Origin: CAWGAJ01 sp963820545
Lineage (GTDB): Bacteria; Planctomycetota; Planctomycetia; Pirellulales; Thermoguttaceae
Length of the DNA stretch: 64,000 nt
Assembly: GCA_963820545.1 (NCBI GenBank)
Contig: CAWGAJ010000001.1
Location: 310,001-374,000, forward strand
Direction: 5' to 3'
Shown here: positions 9,653-19,234 of the stretch, piece after piece
Numbering within the stretch: position 1 is the stretch's first letter
How the letters are laid out: every line of letters starts with the position of its first letter
Made by a program: the position numbers and the translations under genes
The notes under the pieces: generated by a model
What the model was told of the DNA's origin: nothing
The model's input: only the letters and a program-made list of their open reading frames with translations
The model's database searches: none

Positions 9653-10457
9653 ATGGAAAGCATCTATGCGATTATCATGGGCGCTGTGGAAGGGCTCACC
9701 GAGTTCTTGCCGATTTCTTCCACCGGCCACCTGATACTCACTCAACATTTGCTTGGTTTGGAAGCAAAGTGGGGAAAAGATGTCGTTGATGCGTTTGTAA
9801 TTTTCATCCAACTCGGCGCCATTCTGGCCGTGGTGGCGGCCTATCCCCGCCGCTTCTTAAACTTGCTGCGGTTCCGCGAAAACCAGGGTTTTTCCGGCCT
9901 TCGCGGGATCGGCTTGTTGATAATCACTTCCCTCCCGGCCGCCTTGCTGGGACTGGTTGCGCAAATACATCCACGAAAAACTGTTCAATCCCACCACCGT
10001 GGCCGTTGCCCTGGCCGTCGGCGCCGGGTGGATCTTGCTGGTCGAACGTTTCCTCTCCCGGACGCAAAAAGAGGGCGTCGATTCGCTCAACTGGAAAGAC
10101 GCCATGGCCGTGGGACTGTTTCAGTGCCTGTCGCTCTGGCCGGGCATGTCGCGCTCGGCCTCGACGATCCTGGGCGGCATGATGTCCGGCCTGGAGCGCA
10201 AGACCGCCACCGAATATTCTTTCTTCGCGGCGGTTCCCATCATGTTTGCGGCCACGTTTTACGAACTGTATAAGAGTTATAAATTCTTTAGCGCCGCGAA
10301 TTTCGCCATGCTCGCCGTTGGTTTTATGGTTTCGTTCCTTTGCGCCTGGCTGGCGGTAAAATTTTTCATCCGCTTTCTCGGCCGGCACACGCTGGCGCCC
10401 TTTGGCTGGTATCGCTTGATCCTGGCCGGATTAGTTCTCTGGTGGCTGATTTTCTAA
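9653..10457 (+). CDS. uppP: Undecaprenyl-diphosphatase (one frame break)
   Basis: Membrane phosphatase that recycles undecaprenyl diphosphate to the carrier lipid for peptidoglycan synthesis and gives bacitracin resistance. The two signature blocks are present: GAVEGLTEFLPISSTGHL near residue 9 and LWPGMSRSASTILGGM in the second half, with about eight hydrophobic helices. The frame changes at GCGC, 9959-9962; adding one GC pair restores LGLVARKYIHEKLFNP and a length of 268, the family norm. As the enzyme is usually essential and both halves are conserved, I regard the break as a consensus error. Confidence 0.92.
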
Positions 10458-10561
10458 CTGCCGAACGCCCGACAGTTCGCCGCGTACACCTGCTCAGCAT
10501 CGACCTATCTCTTGAGATCGCCGGTCATCAAAGCTGCGCTTTCTACCGCGCTCGGAGTCAT

Positions 10562-11557
10562 TTACGGCACGGGCGGCATGTAGTTGTTCAGCACGAGCCA
10601 CCAGCGCGTGCAGTGGAAGAAGACGGGGGCGGCGAAGCAGATCGAGTCGATCCGGTCGAGCAGCCCGCCGTGACCTTCCACCAGGGTGCCGTAGTCTTTT
10701 ACGCCGCGGTCGCGTTTGATGGCCGACATGGTCAGTCCGCCGGCAAAGCCCATCAGCGAGATCACCCCCGACATCACGCCCGCCATCCACCAACTGGCGC
10801 CGTGAAAGGGCGTGGCCCACCACAGCATCGAGCCGATCAACATCACGCTGGCCGTTCCGCCCAGCAGTCCTTCCCAGGTGCGGCTGGGATTGATCGCCGG
10901 CACGATCAGATGCTTGCTGTCGATCTGCGCCCAGAGATATTGCAGGGCGTCGCTCAGTTGCACCATGAGCACGAAGAAAAACAGCAGGCGCACTTTGCCG
11001 CCCACGTCCGGATTGCCGTTGGGCAAGTCGGGCAGCTTCAGCATCAGCAAGGCCGGCGCGTAGCTGAGGCAGTACACGCAAATCAACAAGCCGCACTGAA
11101 TCTTGGCCGTGCGTTCCAGAAACCGCTTGAAATCGCCCGCCAAGGCGATTGCCACGGGAACGAACAAAAATCCGTATACCGGAATGACTACGCTATACAA
11201 TCCGTAGCGTTCGATTCCCACCAGCAAGTACTGCAAGGGCGTAAAGATGAAGAACACGAAAAACAGCGTGCGGTGATCGCCCAAGCGCGTGGGCGTGAGC
11301 GTAATAAATTCCCTCAGCGCCCAGAAGGAAATCAGCCCGAACAGCACCACCGTGGCCGTCTGGCCGATGAAAAAAGCGGCAAACAGCACGGAGAACAGGA
11401 TCCACCACGTCCGCACGCGGAGCCGAAAGGTTTCGATAATCGCCGGGTCCAATCCGCTCTCCTGCCGATGCTTGAGCATCTGCACGACTCCCATGGTAGC
11501 GCACAGCAGCAACAGCACGGCGCCCACCAGACCTATAGTTGGACCTTCATCAAACAC
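10562..11557 (-). CDS. cdsA: Phosphatidate cytidylyltransferase (CDP-diglyceride synthase)
   Basis: Integral membrane enzyme that makes CDP-diacylglycerol from CTP and phosphatidate, the entry step to phospholipid synthesis. The 331-residue protein has about eight transmembrane segments and the family signature near the C-terminus: SAIKRDRGVKDYGTLVEGHGG followed by LLDRIDS. NPSRTWEGLLGG is also typical of the family. It lies just downstream of an acyltransferase gene on the same strand (23 bases between), so the two probably form a phospholipid operon. Confidence 0.93.
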   Translation of the reverse strand: MFDEGPTIGLVGAVLLLLCATMGVVQMLKHRQESGLDPAIIETFRLRVRTWWILFSVLFAAFFIGQTATVVLFGLISFWALREFITLTPTRLGDHRTLFFVFFIFTPLQYLLVGIERYGLYSVVIPVYGFLFVPVAIALAGDFKRFLERTAKIQCGLLICVYCLSYAPALLMLKLPDLPNGNPDVGGKVRLLFFFVLMVQLSDALQYLWAQIDSKHLIVPAINPSRTWEGLLGGTASVMLIGSMLWWATPFHGASWWMAGVMSGVISLMGFAGGLTMSAIKRDRGVKDYGTLVEGHGGLLDRIDSICFAAPVFFHCTRWWLVLNNYMPPVP

Positions 11558-11580
11558 GGCAAGTTATCCCCATAAAAGGT

Positions 11581-12194
11581 TTATAATTCTTTCAAACGCT
11601 TGACCGCTTCGCGCGTGCGGGCGAGGAACTTGTTTTTTGGTTCACCCGCTTCCAGCCACATGGGCGGGCCAAAGCTAATGCAAGTAAGCATGGGCACCGG
11701 CAGCACCTCGCCGCGGGGCAGAATGCGATTCATATTATCTATATGCACGGGTATCAATTCCAGATCGGGCCGTTTTTTGCACAGGTAATAAAGTCCGCTT
11801 TTGAACTCGCCGATCTCGCGCCCGTCGCTCCGTCCGCCCTCGGGAAACACGATCAGCGAATACTGGTGTCCAATCTCGCGGATCATCATGTCGACCGGGC
11901 TTTGATGGACCTTGATCTCCGTGCGATCGATCAGTATCGCGTTAAAAAGCTTGGTGGCGAAGTAGCGGCGGATGGGACCGGCCATCCAATAGTCCTTGGC
12001 AGCCACCGGCCGGGCCAGCAGCGCACGGCCTGCGGCAGTGACGACCAGATGACGATCGCATCCAGGTGACTCGTATGGTTGGCAAAATATACGCGCTGGC
12101 AGGTGTCGGGCTGGGAATCGATCCAGCGCGTGCTGGCCCCGCTGAGGAGCCGGGCTGACAATGCTAAAAAATCCCTGGTCAAATTGCCGTTCAT
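11581..12194 (-). CDS. plsC: 1-acyl-sn-glycerol-3-phosphate acyltransferase family (one frame break)
   Basis: LPLAT-type acyltransferase that makes phosphatidate, the substrate of the CdsA enzyme encoded next. The HX4D catalytic motif is seen as NHTSHLDA near residue 40 and the second block as VFPEGGRSD. The two parts lie in different frames, joined at GCGC (12021-12024). Either one missing base or two missing GC pairs restores the run VRALLARPVAAKDYW. Repaired length is about 205 residues, slightly short of PlsC but usual for single-domain members. Substrate choice is inferred from the neighbour. Confidence 0.85.
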
Positions 12195-12295
12195 AAATCC
12201 ACTACCTGCCAGAATGACATCGTAGCGTGCCTTGTCTCCGGAGCCAATACCCCTTTTGTAGTGGAGAGTGGCGAGTGGCGAGTTTAACTCTCTAC

Positions 12296-13508
12296 TTACC
12301 TTATACCGAATAGATACTCAGCGCCGGCCTTCGATGATGGGGATTTTAACTTCATGCCCGTCACCTTTGTTTCGTACAAATCGGCGATCAGATCCTGGTA
12401 GGCGCGGACCATTCTTTCCAACGACCAATGGGCGATCACATGTTCTCGGCCGGCGCGTCCCAGCAAAGCGGCATGGTCGGGATGGCAGAGCAGCTCCAGT
12501 GTTCGTTGGGCAAGTTCATACGCATCACCGGGCTGAACCAAATAGCCCGTCTTGCCGTCCAGAACCGTCTCCGGCACCGATCCCACCTGGGTCGCCACCA
12601 CCGGTTTCTCACAGGCCATGGCCTCTAAAATCGACGTGGGATTGGCCTCCATGTGGGAACTCAGCAAAACCACATCCACCAGCGAAAGCACCTCGGCCAC
12701 GTCGCGGCGAACGCCCAGAAACAAAACCGCCTCCCCAAGGCCCAATTCCCGGGCGAGCGATGCGAGTTTTTTCCGCTTAGGGCCGTCGCCGACCACCAGA
12801 AATTTCGTCGCCGGCAGGGCCTGATGGATTTTCTTTGCCGCCTGCAAAAATAATTCATGGTTTTTTTCCGGTCTTAATGCGGCCACAATGCCCACCACCG
12901 GCGATCCCGTCGTCAAGCAAAATTCTTCCTGCAAGGCCGGCACGGGCCAGCGAGGGTGAAATTTTTCCACGTCCACGCCGTTGGGAATGATCCGCACCTT
13001 TGCGCCGGACAACCTTCGTGTTCCGCCAGATATTGCCCGTGCGACTTGGCCACGCCGATAAAAGCGTCGGTTATCGGCGCCAGCAGCCGATTGAGCGGCT
13101 CCACTCGATCCGGCCAGCCCGTGGAATGCAATGCCGAGCAAATCACCGGCACGCCCGCCAAGTAGCCGGCCAGGCGTCCCCAAAACATCTTGTCGCCGGC
13201 GCCTACGGTAACCACGGCGTCGATTTGCCGCTTTCGCATTAGTCCGGCCAGACGCCCTAACGTCGCCAAGTCGTATTTGTGCCTCAGCAGTCCGGTGAAA
13301 GCGGGAATCTCTTGGGCCAGCGCCTCGCCCAAAGTATCGAAATATTTCAGGCAACATAATTCCGGCGCAAACGCGATCGGTCCATGCGCCGCACGAGATT
13401 GACCAACAAGGTTTCCATGCCGCCCACGGGCATGCTGGTGAGTACAAACATCACCCGCAATGGACCGCGATCAACAAGCGGAGTTATTCGACGTCGGCGA
13501 AATAACAT
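12296..13508 (-). CDS. Group 1 (GT4-like) glycosyltransferase (two frame breaks)
   Basis: GT-B-fold glycosyltransferase of about 404 residues. The N-terminal part has VMFVLTSMPVGGMETLLVNL (glycine-rich acceptor loop) and the C-terminal part the nucleotide-sugar site VRIIPNGVDVEKF, VGIVAALRPEKNHELFL, VVGDGPKRKKL and SSHMEANPTSILEAMA (the EX7E-type motif). Frames change at about 13371-13375 (ATCGCGTTT) and 13011-13014 (GAAGGTTGTCC); one base added at each gives a continuous protein. I start at 13508, in frame with MLFRRRRITPLVDRGPLRVMF; 13451 is the next ATG. Donor and acceptor are unknown. Confidence 0.85.
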
Positions 13509-13680
13509 GAAAGTGGAGAGTGGTTAGTGGAGAGTGGACAGTGTGAAGTTTAGCCGCGACCGGGCACCGACCGAAGGTTGGTCGGGGAGCGGGTTATTCG
13601 TAAAATGTTTAGCCGCGACCGGACACCGACGGGCACCGTGCGTAGCATGGTCGGTTGGTCGGGGAGCGGTTTCATTGGAC
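13509..13680. repeat. Heptad array plus two palindromic GCACCGACC units
   Basis: First a 7-base-period run (GTGGAGA, GTGGTTA, GTGGAGA, GTGGACA) at 13511-13545, then two copies of TTTAGCCGCGACCGG followed by GCACCGACC...GGTCGGGGAGCGG (from about 13553 and 13609). The CACCRACCGAAGGTTGG palindrome of the first unit reappears inside metX-metW at about 28606-28625. No gene was found between 13509 and 13776. Confidence 0.65.
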
Positions 13681-13776
13681 GACTTTCAAAGTCATCTTAC
13701 CGCACTCTCAAATATGGCATTGAAAAGCGTCTTCTGCCCAAGGTGGGATTATGCCTGATATGAAGGATGAAAGGGC

Positions 13777-14653
13777 TTAGTTGGCAAACGGATCCTCTTC
13801 GTCGGCCGGTTTGGTTTCGGCGGGCTTAGCGGCTGGCCTTGGCGGCGTGGGCTTTATGGCCGGGGTCGCCGGTAGGGGCTTCATGGGCTGAGTTTTCGGA
13901 ATGGGCTTTACGTCAACCCCCATATTATTGCCGCCAGCGACTCCTTTGGTCTTTGCTTCTGTTTCCGTTTTCTCGGCAAAGGGATCTTCTCCGGCCCCAG
14001 CCTCCTTTTTCTCCGCTGCCGGTTCGCTTGCGGGTTCAGCGTCAAATCCTTCCTCTGCGCCGGCGGCTTTTTCTACTGTTGCAGGCTCAGCCGAGGATTC
14101 AGCTTCGCCTTCAGCGGCGGTTTCTTCGCTGGCTGGGGCGGCAATTGTTTCTGCGGATTCGCTAGCCGGCAACTGGGCGCTTTCGGCCTGGCGTTGTAAG
14201 ACCCGCGCCTCTTCCCGGTGGATCGCCTCGTAGCGGGCTTTGCGCAACCTGGTCGCCTCTTCCAGTGCGGCCATGCGCGCCTGAACCCGATAAGCTTCCA
14301 ATTGTTGCGCGCGCCATGCCTTGCACGCGCTCTAGTGCGCGAGCGACATTATAAAACTTGTTGACGTCTTTTATTTCTTCAGTGGCCCCTTTCTGAAAAT
14401 CCATATTGGCTTCCGGCGCGCGGCCGAGTTTCAGATAAACCAGACCACGAAAATAGTATACCCGCGGATCGCGGCTGCCAGCGTCAGAAGCCGCGGTTAG
14501 TTTTTCATAGGCCTTAAGATAATCTCCGGAGAAGTACGCATGAACGCCGCTCCCATAGAGTTGCCCCAAAACAGCCTCTTGGGCCTGCAACGGCGCCGTG
14601 CAAAGCCCTGCCAGCCCTCCGACCAGCAAAACCATAGTCCGTAGCATATCCAT
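13777..14653 (-). CDS. Secreted TPR-like protein with acidic Pro/Ala-rich tail (one frame break)
   Basis: Begins with a signal peptide (MDMLRTMVLLVGGLAGLCTAPLQAQ), then a TPR-like helical region (YGSGVHAYFSGDYLKAYEKL, then DPRVYYFRGLVYLKLGRAPEA), a charged coiled region (ARMAALEEATRLRKARYEAI) and a tail rich in Ala, Glu and Pro with DPFA/DPFAN motifs. The frame breaks in an eight-base GC run at 14307-14314; one more GC pair joins MARAQQLEAYRVQARM and gives 292 residues. I recognise the architecture as common in planctomycete exported proteins but know no function. Confidence 0.75.
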
Positions 14654-14933
14654 TTACTCCTGTCCAAAACAGTAATGCCTTATCCAACGCTGCTTTTCCG
14701 CACTTTCTTCGATCCTAATTGCTTTGCATATAAATATCAAGCAATCGCTGTATCTTGTGCAAATTCAGTATGTATTTAAGGGAAATGATCCCCAAATGGC
14801 CATCCTGAAGAGGGGGTCGATATCCTTGACGTCTGCTCGTTATGCTATTTATACTAAAGACTGTAAGTGGCGGAACCTGCGCTGAATGGGAGTTTTGTCT
14901 GCCCGTCACCCCCAGAACAGCGGGAATTATTTC

Positions 14934-15950
14934 ATGAATCTTAAGCTGATCGCCCGGACATGGCTTGCCATTGCGGCAGTAGTTCTACTTTGCCGGCCTT
15001 TAATAGCCGCCGACGCTGACCTCTCCACTGCCCAGGAACCGGAGGCGAATCAATCGGCCCTTGAGCCCGCCGATGCAGAATCTCAAGACAAACCGCCCGC
15101 GGAAAAAGCAACTGCTCCCTCAGCGGAAAAAACTTCCGCTTCACCCTTTGCCCCCGGGGTGATGATCACCATCCAGCCCGATCGCGACCTGCGCGATACC
15201 GTCAGTCAACACGACGTGGTGGAATTGTTGGCCGTGGACAAAAAATATGATTGGGCCAAAGATATATCATTCCGGCATGAAGTTTGGGCCTTGCAGTTCA
15301 GTTTTAAGCCCATGCGCATGATCTGGGTCGATGTGCCCCAGGCCAGCGGAAAGATGCAGCGCAAGCTGATTTGGTACATGGTCTATTCGGTTGCCAATAC
15401 CGGCAAAGTCATGGCGCCTGTCAAAGATACTGCGCTTCCTTATGAAAACGCACTATCGAACAAGGAAAAGGTTTTCGAGATCAAGTTGGTCGACAAGCCC
15501 GTTCACTTTATACCCGAGTTCCTCTTGGAGGGCCACAACCGACTCAAAGAAGGCGAAGGCTTCATGAAGCCCTATCCCGATCGGGTAATTCCCGTGGCCG
15601 ATGCGGCCATCCAATTGCGCGAAGGTTACGGCCAAAAGTTCCATACTTCCGTGGAAATGTGCCGCGATATTGCCGTTGGCCAGACCGTCTGGGGCGTGGC
15701 AACTTGGGAAGATCTTGATCCAACTATTGTGCGTTTCTCGGTCTACGTGACCGGCTTGACCAACGCCTATCGGTGGAAAGACACCCCCGGCGAGTACAAG
15801 GAGGGGGATGAAATCGGCAAAGGCCGCCGCCTGCTCCGCAAAACTCTTAAACTCAATTTCTGGCGGCCCGGGGACGAATATTTTGAACACGAGGAAGAAA
15901 TCCGCTATGGCATCCCGGGCAGGGTTGACTACCAGTGGATTTATCGGTAA
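14934..15950 (+). CDS. Exported conserved hypothetical protein
   Basis: A 338-residue protein with an N-terminal signal peptide (MNLKLIARTWLAIAAVVLLC, cleavage probably after LIAA), a low-complexity Ala/Glu/Pro segment, then a compact conserved domain containing ISFRHEVWALQFSFKPMRMI, RKLIWYMVYSVANTGK, GVATWEDLDPTIVRFSVY and the C-terminal IPGRVDYQWIYR. I recall similar proteins from several planctomycetes, without a known role. An upstream ATG at 14886 would precede the signal peptide and is rejected. Its neighbour across the promoter region is the divergent TPR-like gene. Confidence 0.8.
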   Translation: MNLKLIARTWLAIAAVVLLCRPLIAADADLSTAQEPEANQSALEPADAESQDKPPAEKATAPSAEKTSASPFAPGVMITIQPDRDLRDTVSQHDVVELLAVDKKYDWAKDISFRHEVWALQFSFKPMRMIWVDVPQASGKMQRKLIWYMVYSVANTGKVMAPVKDTALPYENALSNKEKVFEIKLVDKPVHFIPEFLLEGHNRLKEGEGFMKPYPDRVIPVADAAIQLREGYGQKFHTSVEMCRDIAVGQTVWGVATWEDLDPTIVRFSVYVTGLTNAYRWKDTPGEYKEGDEIGKGRRLLRKTLKLNFWRPGDEYFEHEEEIRYGIPGRVDYQWIYR

Positions 15951-15989
15951 AAAGATAGATTCGCCCCAAAAATGCGTATGCCAATATTC

Positions 15990-16130
15990 GGGTGCCACTG
16001 GCGTCTCGCCAGTGCCGCCTGTAATAAACACGGGCAAAATGCCCGTGCCACCCAACCCAATAAATAAGGTTCAAAGTTTAGGATTTAATTGTCCAAGCAA
16101 GTTCTGAACCCCGAACCCTGAACCCTAAAG
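15990..16130. repeat. Two hairpins and a heptad run
   Basis: GGTGCCACTGGCG-TCT-CGCCAGTGCC (about 15990-16016) and CACGGGCA-AAA-TGCCCGTG (about 16030-16048) are perfect hairpins after the exported-protein gene. They are followed by a 7-base-period run (TGAACCC, CGAACCC, TGAACCC) just before rpmA; a related run lies after rpmA at about 16393-16460. Confidence 0.65.
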
Positions 16131-16139
16131 GAAATTCCC

Positions 16140-16388
16140 ATGGCACATAAAAAAGGCCAAGGCTCCAGCCGAAACGGTCGCGATTCCAATGCCCAGCATC
16201 GCGGTGTGAAGCGCTTTGGCGGCCAACGTGTTCGGGCAGGCAATATTCTTGTTCGGCAAGTAGGCACCCGTTTTCATCCCGGCAAAGGCGTGGGCAAGGG
16301 AAACGATTACACCTTGTTCGCCCTGGTCGACGGCTATGTGAAATTCGATCGCGGCGGGCGCCGCGTCCACGTGCTCGAATCGCTATAA
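16140..16388 (+). CDS. rpmA: 50S ribosomal protein L27
   Basis: Ribosomal protein L27 of 82 residues. It has the full bacterial signature: MAHKKGQGSSRNGRDSNAQH, then GVKRFGGQRVRAGNILVRQ and GTRFHPGKGVGKGNDYTLFA. The N-terminal tail that reaches the peptidyl-transferase centre is intact and needs no cleavage. Unusually, rplU (L21), its normal upstream partner, is absent; the genes on both sides are unrelated and separated by repeat-rich spacers, so rpmA is probably transcribed alone. Confidence 0.97.
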   Translation: MAHKKGQGSSRNGRDSNAQHRGVKRFGGQRVRAGNILVRQVGTRFHPGKGVGKGNDYTLFALVDGYVKFDRGGRRVHVLESL

Positions 16389-16503
16389 AGGATTCAGAGG
16401 TCAGGGTTCAGGGTGCAGAACCCGGATGGAAGAAAACATCTGAACCCTGAACCGCGAACCCTTGTTGCTGCCCACCGCCCACTAATCCCCAATCCCTTTT
16501 TTT

Positions 16504-17445
16504 ATGACCGCAGTTATTTTAGACGGAAAGGCCTTGGCCGAACGCATCCGCGCGGAGATCACCGACGAGGTGGCCGCGCTCATTGCCGATAGCGCAATTA
16601 CGCCCTGTCTGGCCGCGGTGCTGGTGGGCGACAATCCGGCCAGCCAGACTTACGTGCGCAACAAGCAAAAGGCCTGCCAGCAGGCCGGCATGGGCAGCGT
16701 GCTTCATCAGCTAAAGACCGAAACCACCACGGCCGAATTGCTCGCCCTGATCGACCGGCTCAATCGCGATCCCAAAGTCCACGGCATCTTGGTCCAACTC
16801 CCTTTGCCCAGACATATAAATAACTACCAGGCGCTCGAGGCGATCCATCCCACAAAAGACGTCGATGCGCTTCATCCCGAAAACGTGGGCCGAATCGTGC
16901 AAGGCCGGCCGAGGTTTTTGCCCTGCACTCCCCAGGGCATTCAACAACTGCTCATCTGCAACAACATCCCTATTGCCGGCGCCAACGTAGTTGTGTTGGG
17001 CCGCAGCGAGATCGTGGGCAAGCCCATGGCGATTATGCTCATGCAGCGCGGCCCGGGCGGCGACGCCACGGTCACCGTCTGCCACAGCCGCACGCGTAAT
17101 CTGCCGCAGATCTGCCGCGCGGCCGACATCCTCATCGTGGCCATCGGCGAGGCAAAATTCCTCACCGCCGACATGGTCAAGCCCGGCGCCACGGTCATCG
17201 ACGTGGGCATCAACCGCACGGAGGCCGGCCTGGTGGGCGACGTGGATTTCCAGGCCGTAAAAGAAGTTGCCGGCCACATTTCTCCCGTGCCCGGCGGCAT
17301 AGGCCCGTTGACCATCGCCATGTTGCTTAAGAACACCCTCCAGGCAGCAAAATTGCAGACTCAAGCAAAGGATTTAGGGACGAGGGACGAGGGGACAGGA
17401 AGCAGAGGCCAAGCATCAGCGGGCAAAAAAATACCTTATACCTAA
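16504..17445 (+). CDS. folD: Bifunctional methylenetetrahydrofolate dehydrogenase/cyclohydrolase
   Basis: FolD interconverts methylene-, methenyl- and formyl-tetrahydrofolate with NADP. Family blocks are YVRNKQKACQQAGM with the catalytic lysine, GILVQLPLPRHIN, DVDALHPENVGR, the Rossmann GRSEIVGKPMAIML and GHISPVPGGIGPLTIAMLL. The domain ends near residue 288. The last 25 residues (DLGTRDEGTGSRGQASAG...) are encoded by a 7-base repeat array of the intergenic type and are not part of the fold, so the natural stop seems to have been lost into repeat DNA. Confidence 0.95.
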   Translation: MTAVILDGKALAERIRAEITDEVAALIADSAITPCLAAVLVGDNPASQTYVRNKQKACQQAGMGSVLHQLKTETTTAELLALIDRLNRDPKVHGILVQLPLPRHINNYQALEAIHPTKDVDALHPENVGRIVQGRPRFLPCTPQGIQQLLICNNIPIAGANVVVLGRSEIVGKPMAIMLMQRGPGGDATVTVCHSRTRNLPQICRAADILIVAIGEAKFLTADMVKPGATVIDVGINRTEAGLVGDVDFQAVKEVAGHISPVPGGIGPLTIAMLLKNTLQAAKLQTQAKDLGTRDEGTGSRGQASAGKKIPYT

Positions 17446-17841
17446 AGCGGTTGGGTGGCACGCCCTGAGGTACGAAGGGCGTGGCTGCAACAAGCCTTCG
17501 CGTGTCATTGCACTGTTTTGTGTTGGGGTGGAAGCGTGCTGTCGAGTTCGATTCGCACAGATCGAACGACCAGCGTTTACCACCACGCCCATCACTTCAT
17601 TATGGGCGTGCCACACCATCGGTTTAACACCGGCAGTCTCGCTAGAGTTCTAGTAGCCCAGCGGGGAATTGACTAGCGTGCTGTAAATTTATAGGCTATT
17701 GGATGTTCCGATTGGTCGATTCGTCCGCGCCTAAGCGGGGTGGCAGGCCGAGGCAACGGAAACCGGGACGAAAGGACGGAAGAAAGAGAAACATGAATAA
17801 AGTATGTATGTCCCCGGAATTACCCGGAATTACGGACTAAC
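17446..17841. other. Gene-free spacer with diverged mobile-element copy
   Basis: No credible gene. GGGCGTG/CACGCCC-type palindromes lie at 17458-17615. From about 17655 to 17822 runs a segment that resembles 21088-21223: both contain AGCGGGG, TGCTGTAA, TAGGCTAT, ATTGGTCG and GTCCGC in the same order and end at a TCCCCGGAATT block. This suggests diverged copies of one non-autonomous element. A 29-bp 16S-identical stretch lies at 17620-17648 (separate entry). Confidence 0.55.
17620..17648. other. 29-bp stretch identical to part of the 16S gene
   Basis: Bases 17620-17648 (starting CGGTTTAACACCGG, ending CTAGAGT) are identical to 22527-22555, inside the 16S rRNA gene of this window, in the same plus-strand orientation. 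The flanks do not match. On the plus strand this is antisense to the rRNA. Confidence 0.85.
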
Positions 17842-19056
17842 ATGAGCAAAGAGAATCATCTTCTCGACCATCTTCTCAATCCCTTTTATCGGGACGAGTC
17901 AAGCCGACTCATTTTACCAGGTAACCATATTCGTCTGCTTAAGAAATACAAGAGATGGACGGGCAATTGGCGCAACATCGCAGACTTTATTACCTACGCA
18001 GCACGATTGCCGATTACATGGTTTCCCGATGCAAACGTGGCTTTCAGAGAAGATACGGAAATGGTCTGGGATGCCCTGCGAATCGCGGCGATGGGTTCAA
18101 ATACCGCTTCGACCGTGATAAGTGGTGTTGTAGAGTATGAGGTTAGCGAATGGCTTAAGGAGCCACGGCACCACAAAGACCGTGCCAATACAATTCGCAC
18201 GGCACTCGAAGGCAGAACATGGATAAGTAGGTTCGGCCTGGGATTGAAATCACCGATTTATCCGGCGATCATGGGCTATACGTGTCTCTTGGGAGTTAGG
18301 CGTTCCCTGGCTCGGCCCTGCCCTGACGGGCTTACTCTTGTCAACACTGATCCCGCTGCAAAGTCGGATACTATTAATGCCATCAGAAACATAATTGGGG
18401 CTCGTGCTTTAGGGCTCGCCAAGAAGGGTCGTATCGATATAGAGAAGGAAGGATTCATCAATATTAGTGATGAACTGCATTGTTTGCTAGTAATTACATA
18501 TGCACTTACTACGGGAAAAGAATCAGTTCTTCTTACCGCTGATGAGGATTTCATAGAGATTTTTTGGAAGGCACAGTGGTTCTTAGATACACATTATCGC
18601 GCTTGGCTTGCAGCAAAAATGGTCAAGGAAGGTAGATATGGACAGCCAGGAGAGGAATTAAAGGATACGAAAGGATTCTTCGATGGTCCTCTTGTACTTT
18701 ATCGGCGACAGACATTGCACCTTCTGGAAGTGCTTCCTCCGATTTATCGCCCGGTGTGTGTACATGTCGTTTACGTAGCCCCTAATAACATGATTCACAA
18801 AGCTAGCTTCTGCTTCGAGCGTGAGATGGTGGGGCTGCTTGAGACACGCGCAAGAACTAACGGGCGGTGTACCGATCTGTTTGGTCAGGCCAATATCCAC
18901 GTTGACCTTGGACCACTAAAGTCGTTGCTGAAAGGTTTGTATCTGGGCGTCGGGCGCGATGCCGGCGAGATGGTGGAGATAGCCGGTATTAAGACCTTTT
19001 TGGCGCGACTTGATCTGGAACACTCAATTTACTGCCAGGAACGAAGCGCACGCTAA
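17842..19056 (+). CDS. Large PIN-like domain protein
   Basis: A 404-residue protein I do not recognise as a whole. Its first 250 residues have the order of acidic residues expected of a PIN nuclease: WFPDANVAF (Asp63), VVEYEVSEWL (Glu98/Glu100), ISDELHCLLVITYAL (Asp210) and LLTADEDF (Asp234/236), the last being the usual D-x-D-F strand end. The insert between the second and third blocks is long. The C-terminal 150 residues have no features I know. It sits in a repeat-rich accessory patch with no adjacent antitoxin-like gene, so a stand-alone RNase or defence role is possible but unproved. Confidence 0.6.
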   Translation: MSKENHLLDHLLNPFYRDESSRLILPGNHIRLLKKYKRWTGNWRNIADFITYAARLPITWFPDANVAFREDTEMVWDALRIAAMGSNTASTVISGVVEYEVSEWLKEPRHHKDRANTIRTALEGRTWISRFGLGLKSPIYPAIMGYTCLLGVRRSLARPCPDGLTLVNTDPAAKSDTINAIRNIIGARALGLAKKGRIDIEKEGFINISDELHCLLVITYALTTGKESVLLTADEDFIEIFWKAQWFLDTHYRAWLAAKMVKEGRYGQPGEELKDTKGFFDGPLVLYRRQTLHLLEVLPPIYRPVCVHVVYVAPNNMIHKASFCFEREMVGLLETRARTNGRCTDLFGQANIHVDLGPLKSLLKGLYLGVGRDAGEMVEIAGIKTFLARLDLEHSIYCQERSAR

Positions 19057-19234
19057 ATCTGCTGATATTTGGTCCATTTTCTCGAACCTGGGCGGCTTGG
19101 CCGCGAGAGGTAAATGAAGATTGTTGATCTTTCGCCATGCCCTCCCGGGACTGCGTCCCACCGATTCAAGAATTGGTGCCACCTGCTTTTAACCAAATTA
19201 AGACTACAATCTATCTGCTAGGGGAGGCAAAAAA

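Noticed and set aside
10340..11575. Long plus-strand open frame of 411 codons
   Set aside because: It lies antisense to cdsA, has no family features and consists of His/Gln-rich shadow sequence; cdsA on the other strand is certain.
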